Counted from the stretch's first letter, positions 26,722 to 36,193 are shown. The stretch is DNA of 64,000 nt from Nocardioides bizhenqiangii (GCF_034661235.1 NZ_CP141059.1:3099501-3163500); one strand, 5' to 3'. The notes: generated from the sequence alone by a model not told the origin. Made by a program: numbers and translations.

Positions 26722-27738
26722 GTGCCAGCGAACCCTCTCGCCCGACGCCTCCTCGACGCCCAGGTCGCCTACCACCTCGATCAGCTCCGCGGCGACAATT
26801 TGGAGGACAACGCCGCCGCCCTCGTCGACGACCTGCTGGACGCCACCGGGCGGCACCAGATCGCGGACCTCGTCGACCGCGACGTCGTGAAGACCGTGAT
26901 CGCCCGGCTGCTGACCAGCGCTCCGGGGAGCGCCGCCGCGAGCGGGCTCCTCGACCTGGTGATCGACGTCGTCCTCGACGGGCCGTCGGACCCCTACCCC
27001 CTCGGCGAGCTCGTCGAGCGGGAGCGGGTCGAGGCCCTGGTCGACGCGCTGCTCCAGCTCAGTCCGCTGGTCGAGCGCGCGATCGGCCAGGTGGCCGACA
27101 GCCCGGTGATCGGCACCGTGGCGTCCCGGTTCATGGCGCGCATCGTCGGCGAGGTGATGCAGGCCAACAAGGCGGTGGCGGACAAGGTGCCGGGGCTCGG
27201 TGCGCTGGTGTCGTTCGGCACCAGCACTGCCGCCAACGTGGTCGGGGCGGCGGGCCGGCCCCTGGAAGGCCTGCTCGGCGACACCATGGGCAAGAGCGGC
27301 GCATTCGCCGCACGCCGTCTCGGCCGGATCATCGTCGAGACCATGCAGGACCCGACCACCCGCGCGGCGGTGCTGCAGGCCTGGGACGTCGCGGCGGCGG
27401 AGAAGGTCGCCGGCCTCGACCGGTTGCTGAGCCGGGACCAGGTCGCCGACGTCGTCGGTGCGGCCCACGAGCTCGCGGTCACCACTGCCGCGAGTGAGCA
27501 CGTGACCGACCTCGTCGGCGTGCTCGTCGACGGGTTCTTCGAGAACTTCGGGGGCTACACACCGACCGAGCTCCTCGAGCAGCTCGACATCGACCGGTCG
27601 CACGTGCAGGAGGACGCCGTCCGGATCGCGCCGGGCATCGTCGGCCTGCTCGACGAGGCCGGCGACCTGGAGCGGATCGTGCGGGCCCGGCTGAAGCCGT
27701 TCTTCGACTCACCCGAGGTCGCCGCACTGCTGGCCTGA
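26722..27738 (+). CDS. Hypothetical protein
   Basis: A 338-residue protein of unknown family. It is rich in Asp, Val, Leu and Ala, and predicted mostly helical. It shows weak internal repetition of the pattern LVD-hxxLLxxxP-hhE around residues 25-130 and again near the C-terminus (DLVGVLVDGFFENFGGYTPTELLEQL). There is no signal peptide or clear transmembrane helix, though the middle (PGLGALVSFGTSTAANVVGAAG) is hydrophobic and Gly/Ala-rich. I take the GTG at 26722, six bases after TACGCT, which would make it leaderless; upstream in-frame codons fall inside the quinone oxidoreductase gene. Confidence 0.7.
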   Translation: MPANPLARRLLDAQVAYHLDQLRGDNLEDNAAALVDDLLDATGRHQIADLVDRDVVKTVIARLLTSAPGSAAASGLLDLVIDVVLDGPSDPYPLGELVERERVEALVDALLQLSPLVERAIGQVADSPVIGTVASRFMARIVGEVMQANKAVADKVPGLGALVSFGTSTAANVVGAAGRPLEGLLGDTMGKSGAFAARRLGRIIVETMQDPTTRAAVLQAWDVAAAEKVAGLDRLLSRDQVADVVGAAHELAVTTAASEHVTDLVGVLVDGFFENFGGYTPTELLEQLDIDRSHVQEDAVRIAPGIVGLLDEAGDLERIVRARLKPFFDSPEVAALLA

Positions 27739-27820
27739 TCCGCTTCGCCCTCCGCGGCGTCATGCGGCACCCTGTGGCTATGAACAGCGCCTGGCCGATT
27801 TCCTGCCGCGAGCCGGCTCG

Positions 27821-28534
27821 ATGAGGAGGTTCCTCGGCACCGTCCTGCTCGCCTCTGTTGCTGCGCTGACTGGATGCACAGATGAGGAAACCGCCAAAGA
27901 GCCGTCCGCCCAGACCTCGTCGACGTCGCCGACCGAGACGTCGGAGGAATCCGAGGACGAGCCGCTGTCCTGCGTGGCCAGGGCGCGACCCTTCTCGGGT
28001 GCGGCCGCAGACCGGTTCGGCGCGGAGACGGTCATGGCGGCGTACTGCTCGGTCGCTGAGCTCTCGCTCGAGACGGCCTTCGGCGACCTGCTGGTGCCCG
28101 GGCCGCACAGGGCAGGAGAGTTCGAGATCGTCGAGCCCTGGCTCAGCGAACGCGGTCAGCGAGTGTGGAGCCGCGCGGTGCGGGGGGCGCTCGAGGGTGA
28201 CGCGGCCGCCGAGCGGCGGGTGGACGCGCTGACGCTGCACTCTGTCGCCGGCGTGCCGGATCGCTTCCAGCTCGCCGACGACCCGCCGCCGGCGTTCGGC
28301 ACCGAGGTCGGGCCGGGCGAGGCCGGCCTGCGAGGAGATCGGCTGCTCCTCAGCTTCGACGTGACGACCGGGATAGTGCTCGAGCGCGCCGGCGATGACC
28401 AGGGTCAGCACCTGCTGTGGTCTTGGACCAAGCACGTCCGTTTCGTCGTCTCGCGGTCCGCCGACGGCTGGCTGGTCGACGACTGGTCGGCGACGTGGTC
28501 CCGGGGCGACGTCGCCATCGTGACGGGCGGGTAG
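27821..28534 (+). CDS. Hypothetical lipoprotein
   Basis: A 237-residue exported lipoprotein. The signal peptide MRRFLGTVLLASVAALTGC has a good lipobox (ALTGC, Cys19), then a Thr/Ser/Glu-rich linker of ~35 residues. The mature domain (about residues 50-237) shows no motif I recognise; it contains two cysteines (SCVARARP and AAYCSVAEL), possibly paired, and ends in beta-rich sequence (FVVSRSADGWLVDDWSATW). It starts at an ATG at 27821. It converges on the CDF transporter gene with a 4-base gap. Its surface location is the only function-related statement I can make. Confidence 0.78.
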   Translation: MRRFLGTVLLASVAALTGCTDEETAKEPSAQTSSTSPTETSEESEDEPLSCVARARPFSGAAADRFGAETVMAAYCSVAELSLETAFGDLLVPGPHRAGEFEIVEPWLSERGQRVWSRAVRGALEGDAAAERRVDALTLHSVAGVPDRFQLADDPPPAFGTEVGPGEAGLRGDRLLLSFDVTTGIVLERAGDDQGQHLLWSWTKHVRFVVSRSADGWLVDDWSATWSRGDVAIVTGG

Positions 28535-28538
28535 CTGA

Positions 28539-29174
28539 TCAGTCGATCTCCTCGCCGGCGAGCGCCTTCGCCGCGAGTCGCTCCTCCTCGCTGACCTCCC
28601 AGACTTCGTAGGCAGCGTGGAGCGCGAGCATGATGATGAAGCAGCCGAGGACCAGGTCAGGCCAGCCCGAGTCGGTCCACAGGGTCAGCCCGGCCATGGC
28701 GATGATGGCCACGTTGACCAGTACGTCGTTCCGGGCCGACAAGAACGCCGCCCGGCTCAACGACCCGCCGCGGTGACGCACGCTGGTGAGGAGTCCGGCG
28801 CAGGTTCCGTTGATCGCGATGGCGCCGAGGGAAGCCAGCACCACGGGCACCACGTCTGGAGCGAGCGGTTCGGAGAACCGTCGCACCGCCTCCCAGCCCG
28901 CCACCGCCGCCGGACCCAGGATGACCAGGGCCATGGCCTTCCCCATGGCGGCGCGTCGAGCCAGCGGCCAGCCCAGCGCGAGGAAGATCAGCAGGTTGAT
29001 CGCCGTGTCCTCGAGGAAGTCGACGCTGTCGGCCAACAAGGAAACCGAGCCGGCCACGAGCGCGACAACGAACTCGACGAAGAAGTACGACAGGTTCAGG
29101 ATCGCCACCACGAGGACGATCCGGCGTAACCGACCCACATCGAGCTGCTCCGCGGCCGGCGGGTCGGCACTCAC
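28539..29174 (-). CDS. Cation efflux (CDF) family transporter-like protein
   Basis: A 211-residue membrane protein with five or six hydrophobic helices. It matches the CDF fold: helix 2 carries SVSLLADSVDFLEDTAIN (equivalent to the D-x3-D metal site) and helix 5 carries LSARNDVLVN (the second half-site). It lacks the C-terminal cytosolic metal-binding domain, and the usual His residues are mostly replaced by Asp/Asn, so metal choice is unclear. I start it at the GTG at 29172-29174; the frame extends to a TTG at 29201, without a ribosome site at either. It could export Zn, Co, Cd or Fe, or be a non-transporting member. Confidence 0.8.
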   Translation of the reverse strand: MSADPPAAEQLDVGRLRRIVLVVAILNLSYFFVEFVVALVAGSVSLLADSVDFLEDTAINLLIFLALGWPLARRAAMGKAMALVILGPAAVAGWEAVRRFSEPLAPDVVPVVLASLGAIAINGTCAGLLTSVRHRGGSLSRAAFLSARNDVLVNVAIIAMAGLTLWTDSGWPDLVLGCFIIMLALHAAYEVWEVSEEERLAAKALAGEEID

Positions 29175-29247
29175 CCGGCCACGATAGTCACCGTCGAGCA
29201 AGCAGGGACGCTCCTGAAGGCCCGGGCGCAGGCGCCGCGTGACCGGA

Positions 29248-29541
29248 TCAGCCGATGAGCGCCGCGCACAGCCGGCCGAGGAGCTCCTCGGAGGCGGCGG
29301 GGCGGCGGCCCCGCCGCGCCGCGAGTCCGAGCTTGGCCTGCACCGGCGCGTCGGTCACGACCATCGCCGAAAGGCCGTCGGCGCCGAGCGTCATGGAGGC
29401 GCTGAGCAGGGCAACTCCTACACCGCGCCGGACCAGTCCGAGCAGCGTGTCTGGCGAGCTGGCCTCGAGGTCGGTGCGGGCTCCTCGAGAACGGCTGAGG
29501 CGCAGCACCCACTTACCCGGCCCGGCGGACTCCTCCTCAAG
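29248..29541 (-). pseudogene. Remnant of a LysR-type regulator (C-terminal fragment)
   Basis: An open frame that encodes only the end of a LysR substrate-binding domain: SSPDTLLGLVRRGVGVALLSAS is the typical segment, followed by the final strands and helix (AKLGLAARRGRRPAA, ELLGRLCAAL). The DNA-binding domain and the first two-thirds of the effector domain are absent; the frame is closed by a stop at 29542-29544, next to the YjbR-like gene. A GTG at 29508 could initiate an 86-residue peptide, but no ribosome site is visible. I read it as a deletion remnant whose N-terminal part was lost when the YjbR/amidase segment was joined here. Confidence 0.65.
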
Positions 29542-29544
29542 GCG

Positions 29545-29970
29545 TCACTCCGGCATGCGGTCCCGGAGCCACGCAGCCTGTCGACGGCGGGAGGCCCGCG
29601 CGAGCCAGGCGTCTTGGACGACCTCGGCGAGCTCCTCGTAGCTGACCTCGCCGATCCGGCTGCCGCGCAGCAGGACCGACAGGTGACCGTTGAAGTGAGG
29701 GGTCGTGAAGAACGGCGACGACTCGTCCTGCACCATCGCCAGCTTGTCGCCCTCCGTCGGGACCCAGAACACGATCACGTCGTCGTAGCGCTCGCCGGTG
29801 TCCGGATCGACGGCGTCCGGACGTGGGTTGCGGAAGAAGACGAAGGACTTGCCGCCCACTTGGTACACGGGCTTGTTCTCCGCGACATGTTGGACGGTCA
29901 CGTGCGGCATGCCGAGGGCGAGGTCGTGGACGTCCTCGACCCGAGCCGGACGAACCTTCCTGCGTGCCAT
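29545..29970 (-). CDS. MmcQ/YjbR family protein
   Basis: A 141-residue protein with the YjbR alpha/beta fold, often named MmcQ/YjbR DNA-binding. The visible family blocks are ALGMPHVTVQHV near the N-terminus, PVYQVGGKSFVFF, a metal-free core strand pattern, and FNGHLSVLLRGSRIGEVSYEELAEVVQDAW at the C-terminus. The ATG is at 29968-29970, 8 bases after the amidase stop, so it is probably in the amidase operon. The family fold resembles a double-wing DNA-binding domain, but no physiological role is established. Confidence 0.88.
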   Translation of the reverse strand: MARRKVRPARVEDVHDLALGMPHVTVQHVAENKPVYQVGGKSFVFFRNPRPDAVDPDTGERYDDVIVFWVPTEGDKLAMVQDESSPFFTTPHFNGHLSVLLRGSRIGEVSYEELAEVVQDAWLARASRRRQAAWLRDRMPE

Positions 29971-29978
29971 GGCGGAGG

Positions 29979-31361
29979 TCAGCTCGCCCTAGCCACCAGC
30001 GGCCACGGCCGGGCCGCCTCGAGCTGCGCGCTGAGGCTCAACAGGGTCGGCTCGTCGTCGAGACGCCCGACCAGCTGCACCGACAGCGGCAGGCCGTCCG
30101 GCGCGAGCCCGCAGGGTACGGCGGCCGCGGGGTTGCCGGTCACGTTCCAGACGGCGGTGTAGGCGATCGCGGGCGTCGACCGCAGGGCGGCGGTCAGCGC
30201 GTTGGCACCCTCGAGCACTCCGACCTTCGGCGGACGGTTGGCGGTCACCGGGGTCAGCAGCACGTCGTACCGGTCGAACAGGCGGTTCGCCTTCGCGCTG
30301 ACCTTGGTCCCCTGCCGCAGCGCCCACTCGAGGACGCCGGGCCGCACCCAGAAGCCGAGCCGGTAGGCCTGGCGGATCGACGGCTCGAGCCGCCGGTAGT
30401 CCTCGACGGCGTCGGCCTCGGTGCGGATCCCGGCGAAGAACTGAGGCACGAACGCGACCGTCGGGTCGGGCAGCCGGGTGTCGAGCTCGCGCACGTCGTG
30501 ACCGAGGTCCCTCAGCAGCCGGACCGTGTCTTCGACGGCCTGCACGTGCAGCGGGTGCGGACGGACTCCCCTGCTGGTGGGCTTCACCGTCCAGCCGATC
30601 CGGAGCCGCCCCGGCTCGCGGGTCGCGGCCTCGACGAAGCTGCCGGTCTCCCCCGCCCGGAACCGGTCGGACTCCAAGTTGCCGCGGATGGCGTCGTAGA
30701 CGATCGCCGAGTCGAGGACGGTGCGGGTCAGCGGACCCACCGTGCCGAGCGCCCACCACAGGTGGGGGTTCGGCGCGGTCGACACCCGGCCGACCTGCGG
30801 CTTGAGGCCGAACAGGCCGCAGAACGACGAAGGGATCCGGATCGAGCCGCCGCCGTCGCCCCCGATCCCGGCCGGGATCATGCCCGCCGCCACCGCGGCC
30901 GCCGTACCGCCGCTGGAGCCGCCGGGCGAGTACGCCGGGTCCCACGGGTTGTGGGTCGGGCCGAGGCTGCGTGGCTCGGTGTAGGGCCAGGCCCCGAACT
31001 CCGGCATCGAGGTCTTGCCCACGATGACCGCCCCCGCGGCCCGGAGCCGGCGGACCACCTCGGAGTCCGCGGCCGCCGGCGTGCTGTTGGCCTCGCCGCC
31101 GAAGGTCGTCACGCACCCCTCGACGTCGTTCTCCTCCTTGATCGCGACGGGTACGCCGTGGAGCGGCCCGAGCGGCTCCTCCGCCGCGTCGCGCTCCGCT
31201 GCCTCGGCGCGGGCCCGGTCGGCCAGCACCACGGAGAAGGCATTGAGCTCGGGGTCCCGACTGCCGATCGCGTCGAGGCACGCCTCGACCGCTTGTACGG
31301 CGGTCAGCTGCCCGTCCCGGATCCGGTCAGCCGTGTCGGCAACTCCCCACACGTTGGTCAC
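29979..31361 (-). CDS. Amidase (amidase-signature family)
   Basis: A 460-residue hydrolase of the amidase-signature superfamily. The Ser-cisSer-Lys triad is visible: Lys in PVAIKEENDVEG, the cis-Ser/Ser region in GSSGGTAAAVAAGMIP, and the following GGDGGGSIRIPSSFCGLFGLKP. Such enzymes hydrolyse carboxamides, including fatty acid amides and small aliphatic or aromatic amides. It is not a GatA: there are no gatB/gatC genes nearby. It starts at a GTG (31359-31361) and probably forms an operon with the downstream YjbR-like gene. Substrate unknown. Confidence 0.92.
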   Translation of the reverse strand: MTNVWGVADTADRIRDGQLTAVQAVEACLDAIGSRDPELNAFSVVLADRARAEAAERDAAEEPLGPLHGVPVAIKEENDVEGCVTTFGGEANSTPAAADSEVVRRLRAAGAVIVGKTSMPEFGAWPYTEPRSLGPTHNPWDPAYSPGGSSGGTAAAVAAGMIPAGIGGDGGGSIRIPSSFCGLFGLKPQVGRVSTAPNPHLWWALGTVGPLTRTVLDSAIVYDAIRGNLESDRFRAGETGSFVEAATREPGRLRIGWTVKPTSRGVRPHPLHVQAVEDTVRLLRDLGHDVRELDTRLPDPTVAFVPQFFAGIRTEADAVEDYRRLEPSIRQAYRLGFWVRPGVLEWALRQGTKVSAKANRLFDRYDVLLTPVTANRPPKVGVLEGANALTAALRSTPAIAYTAVWNVTGNPAAAVPCGLAPDGLPLSVQLVGRLDDEPTLLSLSAQLEAARPWPLVARAS

Positions 31362-31397
31362 GGCGGCAGGCTACTGCGCCCGTGTCGTGCCGGGTCT

Positions 31398-31754
31398 TCA
31401 CCGGAGCCCGATCCTGCGGTCGAACCCACCGGGTGCGTGGACGTTGAGGATCCGGACGTCCGTCGGGCCGCGGTTCTGGATCGCGTGCGGGGTGCCGTCC
31501 GGGATGAGCACGAAGGTGCCGGGGCCGGCCTCGACCGCGCGTCCCTCTTCACCGACGGCGACCGACAGCGTGCCCTCGAGCACCAGGAACGAGTCGTCCT
31601 CGGCGCGGTGCACGTGCCGCTCGACACCTTGGCCCGGCGCGAACGTGACGATCCCCAGGTTGAAGTAGGGGGTGTCCTCCGTGCGGGCGAGGAACTCCAC
31701 GTTGCCGAACCGCTGACCCTGGCCCGGCTCGACGACGACGACCGGGCGGCTCAT
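31398..31754 (-). CDS. Small cupin domain protein
   Basis: A 118-residue single cupin barrel. Motif 1 is GVERHVHRAEDDSFLVLEG and motif 2 is PGTFVLIPDGTPHAI, so the full His2-Glu-His metal set is present. The ATG (31752-31754) overlaps the stop of the FAD oxidoreductase gene (ATGA), so the two are translationally coupled. The shared expression suggests it works on the oxidoreductase's substrate or product, or senses it. Reaction unknown. Confidence 0.88.
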   Translation of the reverse strand: MSRPVVVVEPGQGQRFGNVEFLARTEDTPYFNLGIVTFAPGQGVERHVHRAEDDSFLVLEGTLSVAVGEEGRAVEAGPGTFVLIPDGTPHAIQNRGPTDVRILNVHAPGGFDRRIGLR

Positions 31755-33130
31755 CGCGCACCCGCCGAGACCGCGTCGGCCGCCAGGCCGCCACCGAACA
31801 GGTTCCGCGGATCCACCGTCGCCTTCACGCGGCGCAGCCGCGCCAGTGCGTCCGGCGTCCACGCGCTCTCCGGCCCGCTCCCGTGGCCGGCGAAGTTGAC
31901 CAGCGACGAGCTCGTCGCCCACGGCTTCAGCGGGTCCACCACCTGCGCGGTGACGACGGGCGCGACGGCCGTCAGCGGAGGCGGCGCGGGTGCGATGACG
32001 GACAGCGAGTAGGCGCCGTCCCGCCCGGCCACCGCGTTGGGGATCGCGGCCGGCCGATCGAGGGCACCGCCCATCAGCCGCAGCTCGACCGCGGCCAGCG
32101 GTACGTCGACGCCGGTACCGGCCACCGCCAGCAGGCTGTCGATCAGGCCAGGCTCCATGGAGCCGAGCAGCCCGCCGCGCGCGACCGCGGGCAGCGGCTC
32201 GGGCGGGTCCATGTGGATGCCGTCCACCGCGGCGAAGGACATCGGGCCGACGGAGTCGAGCGCCGGTGTCGCGGCCCGCCGCATCGGCGCGAGCAGCGCC
32301 TCCCCCCGATCGGCCGAGCCGGTGAAGCCGAAGCGCAGCGCCAGGCTGACCACCCCGCGCAGCGGCGGCGGCACGTCGTCGATCGGCGGCAACCGCAGCA
32401 GTGCGACGGAGGTCGTCACCTCCTCCGGCATCGTCGACGCCCAGGTGGACCAGGCGTGCAGTACCTCCGCGACGGCCGGGCCGGTGAAGATCAAGGCACC
32501 GCCGAAGAACTCGGGCACGGGGAACAGGTCGAACTCGAGCGCGGTCGCGATGCCGAACCGGCTCTGGCCGCCGCGCACCGCCCAGAACAGCTCGGGGTCG
32601 GTCTCGGCGGTGACCGTCCTGATCTGTCCGTCGGCGGTCACCAGCTCGACCGCGCGGACGTGGTCGGCTGCGAACCCGTGGCGGCGCGCGAGGTGACCCA
32701 TGCCTCCGCCGAGGGTGTAGCCGACGACGCCGACTCCCGAGGACGAGCCCGACAGCGGTGCGAGTCCATGGGGCACGGCGGCGTCGATCACCGACCGCCA
32801 GCGCACCCCCGCCCCGACCCGCGCCCGCCGGGCGGCCGGGTCGATCGTGAGGCCCTGCAGGTGCCGGGTGGAGACGAGCACCGAGCCGACCGACGGCGCC
32901 ACCGCGCCGTGACCGGTGGCCTGGACCGCGACCGGCAGTCCCTCGTCGTTCGCAAAGGCCACTGCCGCCGCCACGTCCTGCGCTGTGCTCGCCGCGACCA
33001 CGACCGCGGGTCGGTGGGTGACGGCGGTGTTGAACCCGGCCGCCTCGGCGACGGCGTCGGCGGTCGCCCCGTCGTACACCCTGCCGGTGACCTGTCGCGC
33101 GAGCCGCTCGCGCGCGGATGAAGTACCCAT
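31751..33130 (-). CDS. FAD-binding oxidoreductase (BBE/PCMH type)
   Basis: A 459-residue flavoprotein of the berberine-bridge-enzyme-like group. The FAD domain starts near residue 40 (RPAVVVAASTAQDVAAAVAFA), and the His that can bind FAD covalently is in QATGHGAVAPS. In the second attachment loop (GGGMGHLARRHGFAADHV) the Cys found in bicovalent members is absent, so attachment is probably single. The C-terminus ends in DPRNLFGGG, close to the usual N-P-x-x-x-F-x-x-N motif. AGGAGGAAA precedes the ATG at 33128-33130. It is probably an oxidase or dehydrogenase of an alcohol, sugar or phenol. A Tat or Sec signal is not seen, so it is cytosolic. Confidence 0.92.
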   Translation of the reverse strand: MGTSSARERLARQVTGRVYDGATADAVAEAAGFNTAVTHRPAVVVAASTAQDVAAAVAFANDEGLPVAVQATGHGAVAPSVGSVLVSTRHLQGLTIDPAARRARVGAGVRWRSVIDAAVPHGLAPLSGSSSGVGVVGYTLGGGMGHLARRHGFAADHVRAVELVTADGQIRTVTAETDPELFWAVRGGQSRFGIATALEFDLFPVPEFFGGALIFTGPAVAEVLHAWSTWASTMPEEVTTSVALLRLPPIDDVPPPLRGVVSLALRFGFTGSADRGEALLAPMRRAATPALDSVGPMSFAAVDGIHMDPPEPLPAVARGGLLGSMEPGLIDSLLAVAGTGVDVPLAAVELRLMGGALDRPAAIPNAVAGRDGAYSLSVIAPAPPPLTAVAPVVTAQVVDPLKPWATSSSLVNFAGHGSGPESAWTPDALARLRRVKATVDPRNLFGGGLAADAVSAGAR

Positions 33131-33268
33131 CGTGTTTCCTCCTCGTCGCCTCCGCACGGTGCGGATCGGCGTGGGGACGACGTTCGGCCTAAGGGCACGT
33201 CTGAGGCCTGAGGATTTCACGCAGTATTGGATGGGCCGAGCGCGTCAACAGCGCCCGCGCCGGCGCGC

Positions 33269-36193
33269 CTACAGCACGTCGAGCAGCCCGCGCCGGTGGG
33301 CGACGGTGACCGCCTCGGTCCGGCTGGTGACGTTGAGCTTGGCCATCAGGTTGCTCAGGTGGACGCTGGCCGTCTTCTCGCTGATGAACAGCCGCTTCCC
33401 GATCTCCCGGTTGGTCATCCCCTCCGCCACCAGCGCGAGCACCTCCCGCTCCCGCGCCGTCAGCACCGCGTCGGCCGCGGTCGCGGCTCCGGCCAGCCGG
33501 GCCCGGCTGATGGTGGCGGCGACGGCGCGCTGCAGCGGGGCGGCCTGCATCTGCCCGGCCGCGGCCGCCGCCGCGACGGCGTGGACCCGGGCACCGTCGC
33601 GATCGCCCGCGGCGACCAGGGCGTCGGCCAGCCGCCAGCGGCACCGCGCCTGCTCGTAGACGTGGCCGTAGCCGAACGCCTCGAGCGCCTGCTGCCACTG
33701 GTCGACGGCGGGCTCACCCTGCAGTCGCCCGTGCTCAGCGACTGCACGGGCGTACCAGGCCCGCCCCTCCGGTCCCAGCTCCCCGGGTCGCCCGTGCCCG
33801 CCCTCGATGATCCGAGCCACCCGCTCCATCAGGACGTCTCCCTGGCGGACCGCGGCCGCCGTACCGGAGTCGTCGCGACGCTGGCGGCAGTACGACGCCG
33901 CGTCGGCCAGCGCTCCCAACCCGATCGCCGACAGCCAGAGGCCGCCATACATCCCCTCGCCCTCGACCGCGTCCAGGTGGGACTGGGCGCGCTCGGCCGT
34001 CGCCACCGCGCCACTGAAGTCGCCCTCCCACGCCCGGTGGTCGGACTCGCAGCCGCCGGCCAGAAGCGCGACCTGGGGATGGATGTCCCAGCTCTGGCGC
34101 AGAGCGGCCAGCCGCGGCGCGGCGTCGGGAAGTCCGCCGGCGACGGCCGCGTAGCAGCTCACCGCGGCGAGGCGGGCCGCCGCGACGTCCGGGGGCGGGC
34201 TCTCCGGCGCCTGGGTTGCCTTCAGGCTGCCGTCGAGGTCACCGGAGACGTACAGCGCGACCGCGCTCAGCAACCGCAGCTCGATGCCGGGGTTGCTCCA
34301 CCGCAGGCCGCTCTCCGTCACCCGGGCCATGGCCGCTCGGAGCACCGGCAGCGACCCGGCGACGTCGCCGTTGTAGTAGTGCACGGAGGCCAGCGAGTAG
34401 TGCGCACGCAGCTCCGCGGTCAGCTCGCCGGCACTGCGCGCGAGCCGCAACGCGGTGCCGAGCCGGTCCGCGGCTGCCGCCCGGTCGCCGGCAACGTCGT
34501 CGAGGAAGGCCGCCGTCGTCAGCGCCTCCACCTCGAGAGCGGAGGCGCCTGTGGCTCTGGCCTCGACCAGCGCCCGTTCGGCGACCGGGCGGGCCTCGTC
34601 GGTCCGGCGCTCCGCGAGCAGGACCCGCGCGAGCACGGCGTGCGCGAGTGCGGCCGAGCCGGGCTCGGAGTCCTCGGCCATCCGCACAGCCTCCTCCGCC
34701 ACCGGGACCCCCCGGTCGGCGGCCTCGCCCTCCACGAGAGCACGGGTCAGCTCCGCCCGCGCCTCGATCCCTCCCGCTCCGTCGCCCCCCGCGTCGCAGA
34801 GCTCCACCGCCCGACCGGCCAGCTCGGTGGCTCGCGACGGCAGTCCTGCGAGGCGCGCCGCGCGAGCCGCGCGGACCGCCACCTGACCGTGCGTCGACCC
34901 GGCGAGCGAGGCGGCACCGTCGACCTTCGGCCAGGCGGCGAGGGCGCGCTCCAGATGCTGGAGCGCCTCCGCGGGGGCCAGCAGCCGGGTCGCTTCGTCG
35001 GCGGCGCGGACCGACCAGGCCAGCAGCCCCGGCGGGTCCTGCGCCTCGGTGAAGTGGTGTGCTACCTCGGCGGCCGACGCGGATCCGTCCGCCTCCAGTG
35101 CAGCGGCGTGAGCGGCATGCAGCCGGGCACGCTCACCGGGCAGCAGGTCGCCGTACACCGCCTCCCGCAGCAGGTCGTGGCCGAAGGAGTAGCCGGCGCC
35201 GTCCGGCACCAGGACACCCTCGGCCACCGCGACCCGCAACGCCTCGTCCAGCTCGGCGTCACCCAGGCCGGCGACCTGCCGCAGCAGCCGGTCCGGTACG
35301 ACGTGCCCGGCGACCGCGGCGCAGCGCACCACGGTCCGCGCCTGCTCCGGGAGCGCGTCGACCCTGCCCACGAGCAGGTCCGCGAGCGCACGCGGGATCT
35401 CCCGGTCCCCGTCGGCGGAGGGCGCCGCGGCCAGTGTCTCGACGTAGAAGGGATTGCCGCCGGTGCGACGGAGCACGTCGGCCGCGACGTCCGGGGCGGG
35501 ATTGCCGCCGGCGGTGCGCGTCAGGTACTCCGCCACCTCCGCTTCGTCGAACGGCTCGAGGTCGAGCCGGCGCACCGACGGCAGCCGGGCGAGCTCGCCG
35601 AGCAGCTGCCGGATCCGCGGGCGGGCCGCCAGCCCGTCCGTGCGGACGGTCGCGACCACGACCAGCCGGGCGGCGGTCATCCGGCTGAGGAGAAACCGGA
35701 GGAAGTCGGCCGACGACGCGTCGACCCACTGCAGGTCCTCGACGACCACGACGACCGGACCGCGGAGCCGTCCGGCGTCCGCGAGCAGGGCTGCCGTCGC
35801 GTCGAAGAGCTGGAGCCGACGGGACTCGTCCACGGCGTCGCCAGAGCCGATCGGATCGATCAGGCCGGCGGCGACCGGATGCCTGTCGAGGACCGACACC
35901 AGCTCCGCGTCATGGGCGGCCAGCCCCTCGATCGCTCTCACCAGGTCGACCATCGCCAGGAAGGGCAGCCCCGGGTCTCCGACGTCGACGCACTGTGCCC
36001 GGAGGACCAGCGGGGTCGGCCCCGTCGACCGGACCAGCAGCTCGCGCACCAGGCGGGACTTCCCTCCCCCCGCCTCCGCGGCGACGAGGACCGCGCCCGG
36101 GGTGCTGTCGGCGGCACCTGCCACTGCCTCCAGCAGGACGGCCAGCTCGCGCTCGCGGCCGACGAGCGGCACGTCGCCCTGGGATCCGACCAC
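33269..36193 (-). CDS. Large LuxR-family transcriptional regulator with ATPase domain (LAL type)
   Basis: A 974-residue regulator. The N-terminal AAA-like ATPase has Walker A AEAGGGKS at 39-46 and Walker B VVVVEDLQWVD at about 145-155. The middle 550 residues are Ala-rich helical pairs, likely TPR-like. The LuxR HTH is at about 905-970 (LTAREREVLALVAEGMTN, REIGKRLFISEKTASVH). Such regulators integrate ATP and a ligand to activate catabolic or antibiotic operons. The GTG start is at 36191-36193, 100 bases from the divergent GAF-ANTAR gene. Targets may include that operon or the adjacent FAD oxidoreductase pair; this is not visible. Confidence 0.93.
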   Translation of the reverse strand: MVGSQGDVPLVGRERELAVLLEAVAGAADSTPGAVLVAAEAGGGKSRLVRELLVRSTGPTPLVLRAQCVDVGDPGLPFLAMVDLVRAIEGLAAHDAELVSVLDRHPVAAGLIDPIGSGDAVDESRRLQLFDATAALLADAGRLRGPVVVVVEDLQWVDASSADFLRFLLSRMTAARLVVVATVRTDGLAARPRIRQLLGELARLPSVRRLDLEPFDEAEVAEYLTRTAGGNPAPDVAADVLRRTGGNPFYVETLAAAPSADGDREIPRALADLLVGRVDALPEQARTVVRCAAVAGHVVPDRLLRQVAGLGDAELDEALRVAVAEGVLVPDGAGYSFGHDLLREAVYGDLLPGERARLHAAHAAALEADGSASAAEVAHHFTEAQDPPGLLAWSVRAADEATRLLAPAEALQHLERALAAWPKVDGAASLAGSTHGQVAVRAARAARLAGLPSRATELAGRAVELCDAGGDGAGGIEARAELTRALVEGEAADRGVPVAEEAVRMAEDSEPGSAALAHAVLARVLLAERRTDEARPVAERALVEARATGASALEVEALTTAAFLDDVAGDRAAAADRLGTALRLARSAGELTAELRAHYSLASVHYYNGDVAGSLPVLRAAMARVTESGLRWSNPGIELRLLSAVALYVSGDLDGSLKATQAPESPPPDVAAARLAAVSCYAAVAGGLPDAAPRLAALRQSWDIHPQVALLAGGCESDHRAWEGDFSGAVATAERAQSHLDAVEGEGMYGGLWLSAIGLGALADAASYCRQRRDDSGTAAAVRQGDVLMERVARIIEGGHGRPGELGPEGRAWYARAVAEHGRLQGEPAVDQWQQALEAFGYGHVYEQARCRWRLADALVAAGDRDGARVHAVAAAAAAGQMQAAPLQRAVAATISRARLAGAATAADAVLTAREREVLALVAEGMTNREIGKRLFISEKTASVHLSNLMAKLNVTSRTEAVTVAHRRGLLDVL

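Noticed and set aside
29171..29512. Alternative minus-strand frame over the LysR remnant
   Set aside because: The overlapping frame (29248-29541) matches a LysR effector domain; this one is Arg/Ala/Pro-rich shadow sequence.
29979..31361. GatA subunit of the tRNA amidotransferase
   Set aside because: No gatB or gatC is adjacent, and the context (YjbR-like gene) does not fit; the protein is a general amidase-signature enzyme.
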